Positions 7,369 through 15,819 of a stretch of DNA of 53,532 nt are shown piece by piece. The notes under the pieces are model-generated. The model worked only from the letters and a program-made list of their open reading frames with translations. It did no database searches and was not told where the DNA came from. The position numbers and the translations under genes are program-made. Location of the stretch: assembly GCA_009785425.1 (NCBI GenBank), contig WQWI01000011.1, positions 1 through 53,532 of the forward strand. The letters run 5' to 3'. Numbering within the stretch: position 1 is the stretch's first letter; each line of letters opens with the position of its first letter. This DNA comes from Bacteroidales bacterium (GTDB lineage: Bacteria > Bacteroidota > Bacteroidia > Bacteroidales > P3).

Positions 7369-8763
7369 ATGACCAACATCAAAATCAACACAACGGTTAT
7401 CTTTATGTCAATCATAGTATTGACAGCAATTTCAACATGGATTGTCCCTGCCGGTCAATACGACCGAGAGATCGTTGACGGAAGACAGACGCTTGTGGAA
7501 GGCTCTTTCCATCATATAGAATCATCTCCTCAAGGGATTTTTGATGTACTGCAAGCACCTATGCGGGCTTTCGGTCGTTCCACAGCCACAGGCATTATGG
7601 CTTTCCTCCTTATAATCGGCGGTGCGTTTATGATCATAGAGCGTACGGGTGCACTCACTGCTGCAATAAAACACGCAAGTGTGCTGTTTACGAAACGTCC
7701 TAAATTGCGAGTTTTATTTATACCGGTAAGTATGCTGCTGTTTTCCCTCGGTGGTGCGACCTACGGTATGGCGGAAGAGGTGCTTATTTTTGTTCCTGTT
7801 TTCATACCACTGGCAATATCTTTAAGGTATGATTCCACCGTAGGTGTTGCTGTGCCTTTTTTAGGTGCTTATGCAGGTTTTGGCGGTGCGTTTATGAATC
7901 CTTTTACACTAGGTGTGGCACAGGGCATTGCAGAACTTCCACTCTACTCAGGTATGGGGTACAGGCTTATTATATGGGCTTCTATCACAGCTGTTGCAAT
8001 AATTTTTGTGATGCTTTACGCTCGAAAAATAACAAAAAATCCCTCAGCCTCATTAACTTATGAGTTTGACAAAGAACGTAAGGAGCAGTTGCGCCTTACA
8101 GATACAATCGACGAAAAATTTACCATACGCCATAAACTTGTTTTAGGCGCGTTTGCCTCTACGATTGTGTTGCTTATCTTTGGTGTGATCAGATACGAGT
8201 GGCATATCGTTGAAATAGGTGCGCTATTTTTAGGATTGGGCGTAGTAGCCACCATTTTAGGGCGTATGAAGATAAATGATGCTACAAAATCTTTCTACGA
8301 TGGCGTACGTAGCATGGCGGAAATTATTTTCTTACTTGCCCTTGCTACGTCTATCATTATAATAGCTGAAAACGGCAATATCTTAGACACGATTTTGCAC
8401 TTTATGGCAAGCGGACTATCCTCGCTTAACGCCACGCTGGCTTCGTGGGTTGCGTTTATCATGCAGGCTTTTCTGAATCTATTCATACCGGGAGGCTCAA
8501 GCAAGGCTATACTTACAATGCCAATACTTGCACCGTTATCCGACCTTATCGGAATAACACGCCAAACCATGATTTTGGCTTATCAATTTGGCGATGGAAT
8601 AGGTAATTTGTTCATGCCAACCAACGTAATTCTGCTCGGTGTGATAAGCATGGCAAGAATACCCTTTGCAAAATGGTTTAGATTTATTATGCCACTCGTG
8701 GTGGTATGGGCACTGATGTCTCTTGCTTTCCTTGCAATAGCGGTACAAATGAACTGGCAGTAG
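7369..8763 (+). CDS. YfcC-family (DcuC-like) integral membrane carrier
   Basis: A 464-residue, highly hydrophobic protein with about a dozen predicted membrane segments. The family-typical opening (IVLTAISTWIVPAGQYDRE) is followed by the repeated re-entrant-like motifs GATYGMAEEVLIFVPVF and FIPGGSSKAILTMPILAPL and the QFGDGIGNLFMPTNVILLG segment. These place it in the YfcC/C4-dicarboxylate anaerobic carrier-like family (PF03606). Substrates of YfcC proteins are poorly defined; carboxylates or peptides are possible. No -7 promoter was seen in the 77 bases before it, so it may be co-transcribed with the nucleotidyltransferase. Confidence 0.88.
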   Translation: MTNIKINTTVIFMSIIVLTAISTWIVPAGQYDREIVDGRQTLVEGSFHHIESSPQGIFDVLQAPMRAFGRSTATGIMAFLLIIGGAFMIIERTGALTAAIKHASVLFTKRPKLRVLFIPVSMLLFSLGGATYGMAEEVLIFVPVFIPLAISLRYDSTVGVAVPFLGAYAGFGGAFMNPFTLGVAQGIAELPLYSGMGYRLIIWASITAVAIIFVMLYARKITKNPSASLTYEFDKERKEQLRLTDTIDEKFTIRHKLVLGAFASTIVLLIFGVIRYEWHIVEIGALFLGLGVVATILGRMKINDATKSFYDGVRSMAEIIFLLALATSIIIIAENGNILDTILHFMASGLSSLNATLASWVAFIMQAFLNLFIPGGSSKAILTMPILAPLSDLIGITRQTMILAYQFGDGIGNLFMPTNVILLGVISMARIPFAKWFRFIMPLVVVWALMSLAFLAIAVQMNWQ

Positions 8764-8856
8764 TTTTTTTAGGGCAACCGCATTATCCCCTGTTCCTTGA
8801 GCCTGTCAAAGGGAACGGTCAGTAGCCATTAACTTGCGTAAATAAAAAAAAAATCG

Positions 8857-8864
8857 TATCTTTG
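8857..8864 (+). promoter_or_regulatory. Bacteroidetes -7 element for the MNT gene
   Basis: TATCTTTGC, 14 bases before the ATG at 8879. Just upstream (about 8790-8817) is an imperfect palindrome GTTCCTTGAGCCTG/TCAAAGGGAAC, another dispersed-repeat fragment. Confidence 0.6.
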
Positions 8865-8878
8865 CAAAAAATGGTGTT

Positions 8879-9190
8879 ATGAATACACAAATTTTTGAAC
8901 AAATCCGGCAACTCAAACGGCAAATTATGCCGAACGAAAGGCTTATTCTTTTCGGCTCGCAGGCTCGTGGCGATGCCCGGTCGGATTCGGATTGGGATTT
9001 ACTTATTTTGCTTGATAAGGACAAAAAAACACAAGAAGATGAAGACAAATATGGTTTTCCTTTTGATGAACTGGGTTGGGGGTTTGGTGTGTGTATCAAT
9101 GTGATAGTTCGCACTAAAAAACAGTTGGAACAGAGCAAGTTTTTTCCCTTCTATCGAAACGTAATGCGCGAAGGAATTGAGATCAACTAA
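8879..9190 (+). CDS. Minimal nucleotidyltransferase (MNT/MntA-like) domain protein
   Basis: A 103-residue protein with the pol-beta-fold signature GSQARGD (26-32) and DSDWDLLIL (36-44), i.e. the GSx10DxD active site. In MNT-HEPN toxin-antitoxin pairs such proteins AMPylate the HEPN toxin. Here the gene is alone: the next 90 bases have no HEPN reading frame and run into the hairpins of the RAYT element. It is either an orphan or lost its partner when the element arrived. It has its own promoter. Confidence 0.85.
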   Translation: MNTQIFEQIRQLKRQIMPNERLILFGSQARGDARSDSDWDLLILLDKDKKTQEDEDKYGFPFDELGWGFGVCINVIVRTKKQLEQSKFFPFYRNVMREGIEIN

Positions 9191-9282
9191 ACGATAACAA
9201 TTTTATTGATCCAGCAAAGAGATTTATCGCAACAATCGAAGACTTGATGGATCACCCGCAAAAGTTGTGGGGCTGCATAATT

Positions 9283-9362
9283 TGGGCTGAAAGCCCATAA
9301 TCAATAACACAGGGCAACGCCCTGTGTATCTGAATTATAGCGGTTTTTAGCCCTGAAAGGGC
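9283..9362. repeat. RAYT left-end hairpins
   Basis: Three short palindromes: TGGGCTGAAAGCCCA (9283-9297), a stem around CAGGGCAACGCCCTG (9307-9327) and GCCCTGAAAGGGC (9350-9362). Their cores match, in inverted orientation, those on the right side (9877-9919): GGCAACGCC versus GGCGTTGCC, and CTGAAAG versus CTTTCAG. This defines a plausible element of about 640 bp. Confidence 0.75.
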
Positions 9363-9366
9363 GATA

Positions 9367-9819
9367 TCAATCCCACAAATACCGTTCATCATAATCCACG
9401 TTATATTTTTTCAAGAACGCTAATAATTCCTTTTGAAATGTCAGTCTTTTGTGGTGTTCGTTTTGATTTTCTATGTATTTAACAACGGTCTCTATTTCTG
9501 CCGGATTGACTGAAAATATGCCATATCCGTCTTGCCAATAAAATTTTTCATATTCTCTGCCTTTGGTTTTTATCCATTTTGACGATTGCTTTTTGATCTC
9601 TTCCAACAATTTAACTTGCGACATTTTTTTCGATAATAAGCAACAGATGTGTACGTGGTCACTCTGTCCGCCGATACGAATCGGACTACATTCCAACGCT
9701 TTGCAAACGCCACCGATATAAGTCCAAAGCTCTTGCTCGATCTCTTTGTTGATAGATGGGTAGCGGTTTTTGGTGCTAAATGTGATGTGTACGTAGACCT
9801 TTGTGAGTGATTGTGGCAT
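9367..9819 (-). mobile_element. IS200-like Y1 transposase (REP-associated tyrosine transposase, RAYT)
   Basis: A 150-residue Y1_Tnp protein. It has the HUH metal motif as HVH (55-57, within GGQSDHVHICC) and a catalytic Tyr candidate at residue 115 (VVKYIENQNEHHK). It lacks the TnpB partner of IS605 elements. Hairpins on both sides fit a RAYT/REP unit: these single-strand transposases bind and nick at REP hairpins. The gene appears intact. Outward limits are about 9283-9920. It is a candidate to act in trans on other palindromes in this genome, but sequence alone does not show that. Confidence 0.85.
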
Positions 9820-9835
9820 TCTGTGTGTGGATTAC

Positions 9836-9919
9836 GCCCCGTTGGGGCTTATGATTATGGGGTTAACGTGCTGTTTCGTATGGCGTTGCCATACGCTATT
9901 GATTTTGCCCTTTCAGGGC
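9836..9919. repeat. RAYT right-end hairpins
   Basis: GCCCCGTTGGGGC (9836-9848), GTATGGCGTTGCCATAC within 9877-9895, and GCCCTTTCAGGGC (9907-9919). The rest of the 342-bp gap up to rpsF (9920-10095) is AT-rich and holds only the rpsF promoter. Confidence 0.75.
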
Positions 9920-10102
9920 ATTTGAAGTGCAAAGTTACAACAAAAAATCCGAAAAGAAAACATAAAATTGTAAAAACACTGATAGCCTCACAACTTTTAC
10001 TACTGATCCGACTTGATCTTGTTGTCGCAAAATTAACCATTAGCTGGCAGATTCTTTCGATATTTTTTTCTGCCAAAATTTTGCAATATCAATAATTTTT
10101 CG

Positions 10103-10110
10103 TATCTTTG
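10103..10110 (+). promoter_or_regulatory. Promoter -7 element of the rpsF-rpsR-rplI operon
   Basis: TATCTTTGCAC lies 52 bases before the rpsF ATG. The short leader shows no obvious S6:S18-type RNA structure to my reading. Confidence 0.65.
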
Positions 10111-10161
10111 CACTCCCATTTTGGGGACAGAAATAAATAATTCATTAAAAACAAACAGATT

Positions 10162-10491
10162 ATGAATCACTATGAAACCGTTTTCATTATGACTCCCGTT
10201 TTGTCTGATGATCAGATGAAGGAAGCGGTAAAAAAGTACCAAGATTTGCTGAAAAATCAAGGTGCAGAGATCATTCATGAAGAGAATTGGGGCTTGAAAA
10301 AATTGGCTTACCCCATTCAGAAAAAAGCCAGTGGGTTTTATTACCTTATGGAATTCAAAGCCGATGGAAAAGCAGTCGATACGCTCGAAACCGCTTACCG
10401 TCGCGATGAACGTATGCTCCGTTTTTTGACCGTTAAATTAGACAAATTCGCTAAGGCATACAGCGAAAAACGTAGAACCAAAAATCAATAA
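10162..10491 (+). CDS. rpsF: 30S ribosomal protein S6
   Basis: 109 residues, with the S6 opening [18 protein letters not shown] and the conserved [25 protein letters not shown] core. S6 binds S18 and the central domain of 16S rRNA. First gene of an S6-S18-L9 operon: rpsR follows after 5 bases and rplI 12 bases after that, the usual Bacteroidetes order without ssb between S6 and S18. Confidence 0.97.
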   Translation: MNHYETVFIMTPVLSDDQMKEAVKKYQDLLKNQGAEIIHEENWGLKKLAYPIQKKASGFYYLMEFKADGKAVDTLETAYRRDERMLRFLTVKLDKFAKAYSEKRRTKNQ

Positions 10492-10496
10492 ACATT

Positions 10497-10763
10497 ATGG
10501 CACACGATAAAGACTTAAAGTATCTAACACCGATTGCGGTGGATACAAAGAAAAAGAAGTATTGCCGCTTCAAAAAAAGCGGTATCAAATACATCGACTA
10601 TAAAGATGCGGATTTTTTGCTGAAATTTATTAACGAACAAGGTAAACTTTTGCCGAGACGCCTCACAGGTACTTCGCAAAAATATCAAAAAAAGGTGGCT
10701 CAAGCCGTGAAACGTGCACGCCACATTGGCTTGTTGCCTTACGTTGCGGATTTATTAAAATAG
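10497..10763 (+). CDS. rpsR: 30S ribosomal protein S18
   Basis: 88 residues. Conserved features include [33 protein letters not shown] (core LPRRLTG) and [14 protein letters not shown]. It pairs with S6 in the platform of the small subunit. The zinc-type cysteines present in some S18 are absent; one cysteine remains in KYCRFKK. Confidence 0.97.
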   Translation: MAHDKDLKYLTPIAVDTKKKKYCRFKKSGIKYIDYKDADFLLKFINEQGKLLPRRLTGTSQKYQKKVAQAVKRARHIGLLPYVADLLK

Positions 10764-10775
10764 GAGGACAGAAAA

Positions 10776-11219
10776 ATGGAAGTGATTTTAACCCAAGACG
10801 TAGCAAAATTAGGCTACAAAGACGATATCGTTAAGGTAAAAAACGGCTATGCAAACAATTTTTTGTTTCCAAAAGGAATGGCTGTTATGGCAACTGCCTC
10901 TATGCGTAAGATTCATGCTGAAAACTTGAAACAACGCGCATTCAAAGAAGAAAAACTCAAACTTGATGCTGAAAAATTAGGTGCAACTATTTCTGCGCTG
11001 ACAGTAACGGTTGGAGCAAAAGCAGGTACTTCCGGAAAGATTTTCGGCTCGGTAAATGCTATTCAAGTTGCAGAGGCATTGAAAGCACAACACGATGTTG
11101 ATGTGGATCGTAAGAAAATTACGGTTGATGACATCAAAGAAATCGGTACTTACAAGGCGATGGCAAACTTACATCGTGATGTGAAAGCTGAATTTACAGT
11201 TGAAGTTGTTGCTGAATAA
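10776..11219 (+). CDS. rplI: 50S ribosomal protein L9
   Basis: 147 residues. The N-terminal domain has VILTQDVAKLGYKDDIVKVKNGYANNFLFPKG (core KNGYANNFLFP), followed by the long connecting helix and the C-terminal 23S-binding domain with the GSVNAIQVAEAL pattern. Last gene of the rpsF operon; a strong hairpin lies about 90 bases downstream. Confidence 0.97.
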   Translation: MEVILTQDVAKLGYKDDIVKVKNGYANNFLFPKGMAVMATASMRKIHAENLKQRAFKEEKLKLDAEKLGATISALTVTVGAKAGTSGKIFGSVNAIQVAEALKAQHDVDVDRKKITVDDIKEIGTYKAMANLHRDVKAEFTVEVVAE

Positions 11220-11310
11220 TTTTTTGTCCTGCTGCAGCACAGCCAAAAGGTAAGTAGCAAATGGATTCCTCGCTTACGGCTCGGAATGACGAGCGTTTTG
11301 AGAGAGCGGA

Positions 11311-11347
11311 AGAGAAAATGGAACGGTGAAACCGTTCCATTTTCTCT
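11311..11347. terminator. Strong hairpin downstream of rplI
   Basis: A perfect 17-bp stem (AGAGAAAATGGAACGGT) with a GAA loop. It is the best candidate terminator for the S6-S18-L9 operon, although no long T run follows directly. Two short repeat-like segments flank it: GGATTCCTCGC...GGAATGACGAG (about 11259-11293) and ATGTCGAGCAGAGCGAGACAT (about 11371-11391). It could therefore also be a dispersed palindrome. Confidence 0.6.
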
Positions 11348-11425
11348 TCTTCACCATTCCTGACCCCGTCATGTCGAGCAGAGCGAGACATCTCCTTACT
11401 GTTTGGTTGTTCCATTTTTTTTTCG

Positions 11426-11433
11426 TACCTTTG
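11426..11433 (+). promoter_or_regulatory. -7 element of the DUF1015 gene
   Basis: TACCTTTGC, 25 bases before the ATG at 11459. Confidence 0.6.
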
Positions 11434-11458
11434 CAAAAAAATCAAAAAAACAAAGATT

Positions 11459-12712
11459 ATGGCAATTCTAAAACCTTTCAAGGGCATTCGCCCGCCACAA
11501 AACATTGTGAAAGACCTCGCTTCTCGTCCTTATGATGTTCTCAATTCCGAAGAAGCACGTGAAGAAGCAAAGAATAATCAGTACTCGCTACTTCGTATTA
11601 CCAAAGCCGAGATTGACTGTGCACCGGGTATTGACGAGCACAGCCAAGACGTGTATGACAAAGTTGTGGAAAATTTCAAATTATTCCGCGACAACGGTTG
11701 GTTAGTGAAAGATGAGGAGGACAAACTTTACATCTATGCACAAACCATGAACGGACGCACACAGTACGGCATCGTAGGTTGCACGCACGTTGACGATTAT
11801 TTCAACAATGTGATCAAAAAACATGAACTGACTCGTCCGGATAAAGAAGAAGATCGCATGATTCACGTCCGTATCACGAATGCGAATGTTGAGCCTGTGT
11901 TTTTCTCGTATCCTGCTCACAAAGAGATTGATGCAATCGTTGAAAAAATCGTTAAGAACGAAAAACCAATCTATGATTTTGTTGCAGATTTAGACGGTTT
12001 CGGACATCATTTTTGGGTGATTGAGGATAAAGCAACGATCGCACGCATCGTAGAAATTTTCGAAAAAGAAATTCCTGCGTTGTATGTTGCCGATGGACAC
12101 CATCGCACAGCCGCCGCCGCATTGGTTGGAAAAGAAAAGAAAGCGAATAATCCAAACCACACCGGACACGAAGAATACAACTATTTTATGTCCGTAATTT
12201 TCCCAGACAATCAACTCCAAATTATTGATTACAACCGTGTAATAAAAGATTTGAACGGCTTGACGGAAGCAGAATTGATTGAAAAATTGCAAAAGTCTTT
12301 CGATGTAAAAGAGCAAGGTACAGACATTTACAAACCTGCCAAATTGCACGAATTTAGTATGTATCTGGGTGGAAAATGGTACTCGATGGTCGCAAAATCC
12401 GGCACCTACAACGACAATGATCCGATTGGTGTTTTAGATGTAACGATTTTGTCAAATTTAGTGTTGGACGAAATTTTGGGCATCAAAGATCTTCGTACCG
12501 ACACACGCATCGAATTTGTTGGTGGACTTCGTGGTTTGGGCGAACTCAAACGTCGCGTGGATAACGGTGAAATGAAAGTTGCTTTCGCTCTTTATCCTGT
12601 TACAATGAAACAACTCATCGACATCTCCGATACTAACAATATTATGCCGCCGAAAACCACATGGTTCGAGCCGAAACTTCGCTCAGGACTTGTGATTCAC
12701 GAATTGGTGTAA
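11459..12712 (+). CDS. DUF1015 family protein
   Basis: 417 residues beginning MAILKPFKGIRPPQNIVKDLASRPYDVLN (family-typical PPYDV-like opening). Other family motifs are YVADGHHRTAAA near 205, YNYFMSVIFPD, YNRVIKDLNGL and a C-terminal PPKTTWFEPKLRSGL. DUF1015 proteins are widespread and conserved. In Bacteroidetes they are often near serine-biosynthesis genes, but none is here. Molecular function is unknown; the GHHR motif suggests a nucleotide or phosphoester active site, which is only inference. Confidence 0.9.
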   Translation: MAILKPFKGIRPPQNIVKDLASRPYDVLNSEEAREEAKNNQYSLLRITKAEIDCAPGIDEHSQDVYDKVVENFKLFRDNGWLVKDEEDKLYIYAQTMNGRTQYGIVGCTHVDDYFNNVIKKHELTRPDKEEDRMIHVRITNANVEPVFFSYPAHKEIDAIVEKIVKNEKPIYDFVADLDGFGHHFWVIEDKATIARIVEIFEKEIPALYVADGHHRTAAAALVGKEKKANNPNHTGHEEYNYFMSVIFPDNQLQIIDYNRVIKDLNGLTEAELIEKLQKSFDVKEQGTDIYKPAKLHEFSMYLGGKWYSMVAKSGTYNDNDPIGVLDVTILSNLVLDEILGIKDLRTDTRIEFVGGLRGLGELKRRVDNGEMKVAFALYPVTMKQLIDISDTNNIMPPKTTWFEPKLRSGLVIHELV

Positions 12713-12736
12713 AAACACAAATTGGTGTAAAAAAAT

Positions 12737-12764
12737 GTAGGGGCAAATAATTATTTGCCCCTAC
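12737..12764. repeat. 28-bp GTAGGGGC palindrome between convergent genes
   Basis: A perfect 14+14 palindrome with GTAGGGGC/GCCCCTAC ends and an AT core, followed by TTTTT. It lies between the convergent DUF1015 and peroxiredoxin genes, where it could act as a bidirectional terminator. Confidence 0.75.
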
Positions 12765-12784
12765 GTTTTTAATAACCATAGACG

Positions 12785-13486
12785 TTATTTGCCCAATCGG
12801 CTTTCAACATCCTCTTTGGATAATTTCTTTGTGCAGAAATACCAATCGTGACACGTGATGCCGTCCTCGCCATCCATTCTTGATTGTGCAACTCCGCAAG
12901 AGCCCGCCGGCGGAACGATAACATCATCGCCCGGACGCCAATCCGCAGGAAGTGCAATCTCGAAATTATCGGCAGTTTGAAGTCCAATCAAAACACGTTT
13001 AATTTCGTCAAAATTACGACCGAGCGACAACGGGTAATAAATCATCGCACGGATCATATTTTTCGGATCAATGAAAAACACGGCACGCACTGCTTTTGTA
13101 GTGCTTTCGTTCGGCTGCAACATACCGTAAAGTTTCGCCACGTTCATCGAAATATCTTCGACCAACGGGAACGTCACTTCAACATTTTTCATTCCTTTGT
13201 ACTCAATTTTGTCTTTGATGCTACGAAGCCACGCAATATGGCTAAACAGCCCGTCAATCGAAAGACCTACAAGTTGGCAGTTCAACGCTTCGAAATCTTT
13301 TTGCATAGTTGCAAATGTCATAAATTCCGATGTGCAAACCGGCGTAAAATCCGCGGGATGACTGAACAAAATTTTCCATTTTCCTTTGTAATCCGAAGGA
13401 AAGTTGATTTCACCTTGAGTGGTTACTGCTTTGAATTCCGGCGCCGCATCTCCGATGCGAGGCATTTGAAAAGTTAAATTTTCCAT
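12785..13486 (-). CDS. 1-Cys peroxiredoxin (Prx6/AhpC-TSA family)
   Basis: 233 residues with the peroxidatic motif HPADFTPVCTSEF and the C-terminal Prx domain typical of Prx6-type enzymes (FPLVEDISMNVAKLYGM, ALPADWRPGDDVIVPP). Additional cysteines near the C-terminus (GSCGV, ITCHDWYFC) could act as resolving or structural residues, as in archaeal-type relatives. It reduces peroxides in the cytoplasm. It is the third gene of a Fur/PerR - CoA-disulfide reductase - Prx group with gaps of 33 and 38 bases, pointing to a peroxide-responsive operon. Confidence 0.93.
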   Translation of the reverse strand: MENLTFQMPRIGDAAPEFKAVTTQGEINFPSDYKGKWKILFSHPADFTPVCTSEFMTFATMQKDFEALNCQLVGLSIDGLFSHIAWLRSIKDKIEYKGMKNVEVTFPLVEDISMNVAKLYGMLQPNESTTKAVRAVFFIDPKNMIRAMIYYPLSLGRNFDEIKRVLIGLQTADNFEIALPADWRPGDDVIVPPAGSCGVAQSRMDGEDGITCHDWYFCTKKLSKEDVESRLGK

Positions 13487-13524
13487 TTTTTTAATTTTTT
13501 AGGGTTCGTAATTTTTTTGTATTG

Positions 13525-15183
13525 TCAATTATTTAATGGTTGTGTCGCCAAACGATAGGTTTTATAGCCCCCCGAGATATTTTTCACGTTTTCAAAACCG
13601 TGTTGTGTCAAAATTTTCAGTGCTAAATACCCTCGCAAACCCACTGCGCAGTTGATGTAAATCGGTTTGTCTGTGGGGATTTCGTCCAATCGTTCACGCA
13701 ATTCGTCCAGCGGAATATTTTTTGAACCACGAATAAATCCGTTCAACAATTCTGTTCGTTCACGAACGTCCAAAAGCGTGATGTCATTCGGATTTACCGT
13801 TTGAATTTCTCGCCAATGCACAACAGGCATTCGGTTGGTTACGATGTTGCTCGCCACATAGCCGGCAATAGCGATCGGGTCTTTTGCGGAGGAATAAGGC
13901 GGTGCATAACAATGTTCAATCTTTGCTAAATCAAACACCGTTCCGCCTAATTTAATCAACAAAGCCACTTGGTCAATACGCTTATCTACACCGTGATAAC
14001 CAACGCCTTGTGCACCGTATAATTTTCCGCTTTCGGGGTCGAATGTGAGTTTAATGCTCATCGGCATACTGCCCGGATAATAGCCGGCGTGCGAACTTGA
14101 ATGGGTGTGCGAACTTTGAAAAGGAATGCCCAACTGCTGCAATTTTTTTGCAGGCAAACCCGTTGTTGCCACCGTTAAATCAAACACTTTGGCAATACCT
14201 GTTCCTATTGCACCTTCGTACGTTTCAGTGTTATTTTTGACCATATTATCAGCAACCAAACGCCCTTGACGATTGGCAGGATTCGCCAAAAAGTTCAAAT
14301 ACGGCTTTCCCGTAAGGGGATGTGGAAATTCAATCGCATCGCCAACCGCATAAATATCTTTTGCCGATGTTTGCAAGAAATTGTCCACCCAAATTCCACC
14401 TGTTTCCCCGATTTTCAAGCCTGCCGAGCGAGCCAACGATGTTTCGGGACGAACGCCAATCGATAAAATCACTAAATCCGCAGGAATAATTTTTCCACTT
14501 TTGAGATAGATATTGATTTTTCCGTTTTCTCGCTCAAAACCTTCAACGGTTTCCTCCAAATAAAGATGCACACCTTTCCGCTCTAAATGCTGATGAACGT
14601 GCGATGCCATCGAAAAATCAAAGGGCGACATCACTTGATTTGCCATTTCTACAATCGAAATTTTGGCACCGGTATGGTGCAGATTTTCAGCCATTTCAAG
14701 ACCAATAAAACCGCCACCAATCACGACGGCTTGTTGCACATTGCAGGTTTCCACATAGGTTTTAATTCGATCAGTATCAGCAACATCACGCAACGTAAAA
14801 ATACCGTTCAAATCAGCACCCGGTAATGCAGGCTTGACGGGCGATGCACCGGGCGAAAGGAGCAATTTATCATACGTTTCTACATACTCGTTCCCGTCCG
14901 GACAGCGCACCGTTACGGCTTTTTCGGTGGCATCAATGCCAATGGCAGTATGCTCAACACGCACATCAACATTGTAGCGTTTCCCAAAGGAAACGGGCGT
15001 TTGCAAAAAAAGATTGGTGCGATTGGGAATCACGCCACCGATATAATACGGCAATCCGCAATTGGCATACGAAATATGCTTGCCTTTTTCAAGTAGAATA
15101 ATTTCTGCAGATTCGTCCAGTCTTCGGATTCTTGCTGCGGCTGTAGCGCCTCCGGCGACACCGCCGATGATGATATGTTTCAT
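13525..15183 (-). CDS. CoA-disulfide reductase / NADH-dependent flavoprotein with rhodanese domain
   Basis: 552 residues. It has an FAD-binding GGVAGGATAAARIRR, the single redox cysteine in SYANCGLPYYIGG (C42), an NAD-binding GGGFIGLEMAENL and a GDAIE motif. A C-terminal rhodanese domain (about 455-552) carries the active Cys in INCAVGLRGY. This layout is the CoADR-RHD family, which reduces CoA disulfide/persulfide or polysulfide with NAD(P)H. Its place between a Fur-family regulator and a peroxiredoxin suggests thiol repair under oxidative stress. Confidence 0.92.
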   Translation of the reverse strand: MKHIIIGGVAGGATAAARIRRLDESAEIILLEKGKHISYANCGLPYYIGGVIPNRTNLFLQTPVSFGKRYNVDVRVEHTAIGIDATEKAVTVRCPDGNEYVETYDKLLLSPGASPVKPALPGADLNGIFTLRDVADTDRIKTYVETCNVQQAVVIGGGFIGLEMAENLHHTGAKISIVEMANQVMSPFDFSMASHVHQHLERKGVHLYLEETVEGFERENGKINIYLKSGKIIPADLVILSIGVRPETSLARSAGLKIGETGGIWVDNFLQTSAKDIYAVGDAIEFPHPLTGKPYLNFLANPANRQGRLVADNMVKNNTETYEGAIGTGIAKVFDLTVATTGLPAKKLQQLGIPFQSSHTHSSSHAGYYPGSMPMSIKLTFDPESGKLYGAQGVGYHGVDKRIDQVALLIKLGGTVFDLAKIEHCYAPPYSSAKDPIAIAGYVASNIVTNRMPVVHWREIQTVNPNDITLLDVRERTELLNGFIRGSKNIPLDELRERLDEIPTDKPIYINCAVGLRGYLALKILTQHGFENVKNISGGYKTYRLATQPLNN

Positions 15184-15216
15184 TTTTTTGGATTCGTTAA
15201 TTGTTAAAAACTGGGG

Positions 15217-15639
15217 TTAGTTAGAGGGGTTGCACGGTTCACAAAAACCCTTGTAAGAAATTTCGGTATCGGTAATAACGAATTTTTCTGTGCCTTTTTC
15301 CGAGTACGAGACGTGTAACTCATCAATCATTATATCGTAAATTACACCGCAGTCTTTACAGCGAAAATGTGCGTGTTGTTCGATATTGCTGTCGTAGCGT
15401 TGATTTTTCTCATCAATATTGATTGACAAAATCGCTTTGCGTTCTGTGAGCAGTTTTACCGTATTATACACTGTCGTTTTTGATAGTGTAGGAATTTTTG
15501 GATTTAGATCATTAAAAATCGTATCCGATGTTGGATGTGTTCTGTTCAACATCAGATAGTCCATAATTGCTATACGGTGCAACGACGGCCTGATGCCGTG
15601 GTTGAGTAGTCGTTTTTTGGATTGCGCACTTGTTCTCAT
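15217..15639 (-). CDS. Fur-family transcriptional regulator, PerR-like
   Basis: 140 residues with a winged-helix N-terminus (HPTSDTIFNDL, LSKTTVYNTVKLL) and two CxxC zinc pairs (CKDC and CEPC). The metal-site histidine-rich segment EQHAHFRC is present. The operon context (CoADR, Prx) argues for PerR rather than an iron Fur. A TTGTA-N5-TACAA palindrome between its promoter and ATG is a candidate autoregulatory operator. Confidence 0.88.
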   Translation of the reverse strand: MRTSAQSKKRLLNHGIRPSLHRIAIMDYLMLNRTHPTSDTIFNDLNPKIPTLSKTTVYNTVKLLTERKAILSINIDEKNQRYDSNIEQHAHFRCKDCGVIYDIMIDELHVSYSEKGTEKFVITDTEISYKGFCEPCNPSN

Positions 15640-15646
15640 TTCAATT

Positions 15647-15661
15647 TTGTATTGATTACAA
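15647..15661. promoter_or_regulatory. Candidate Fur/PerR operator
   Basis: The inverted repeat TTGTA-TTGAT-TACAA lies 8 bases upstream of the regulator's ATG and just downstream of its -7 element. Repressor binding here would block transcription of the three-gene operon. The operator call is inference. Confidence 0.45.
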
Positions 15662-15675
15662 ATTTAATTTCGATG

Positions 15676-15683
15676 CAAAGGTA
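15676..15683 (-). promoter_or_regulatory. -7 element of the perR-like operon
   Basis: TACCTTTGC on the minus strand, about 37 bases before the ATG. Confidence 0.6.
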
Positions 15684-15762
15684 CAACATTTTTTTGAAAC
15701 TACCAAATTTTTTTTGATTTTTTTTGATTTTTTTGCAAAATCACTTCCATACGTTTTACTAA

Positions 15763-15807
15763 ATTCTCAGCGGTAAGTGTCAAAAAAAAGGACTTACCGC
15801 TGAGAAT
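15763..15807. repeat. 45-bp hairpin, left of the DUF234 ATPase gene
   Basis: Perfect 16-bp arms (ATTCTCAGCGGTAAGT and its complement) with a 13-base A-rich loop. The same arms recur at 17289-17333, beyond the other end of the ATPase gene. Confidence 0.85.
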
Positions 15808-15819
15808 ATTATTTTGAAA

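Noticed and set aside
9811-10095. 94-residue plus-strand frame after the RAYT gene
   Set aside because: It consists of RAYT right-end hairpins and AT-rich spacer; no start signals or conserved motif.
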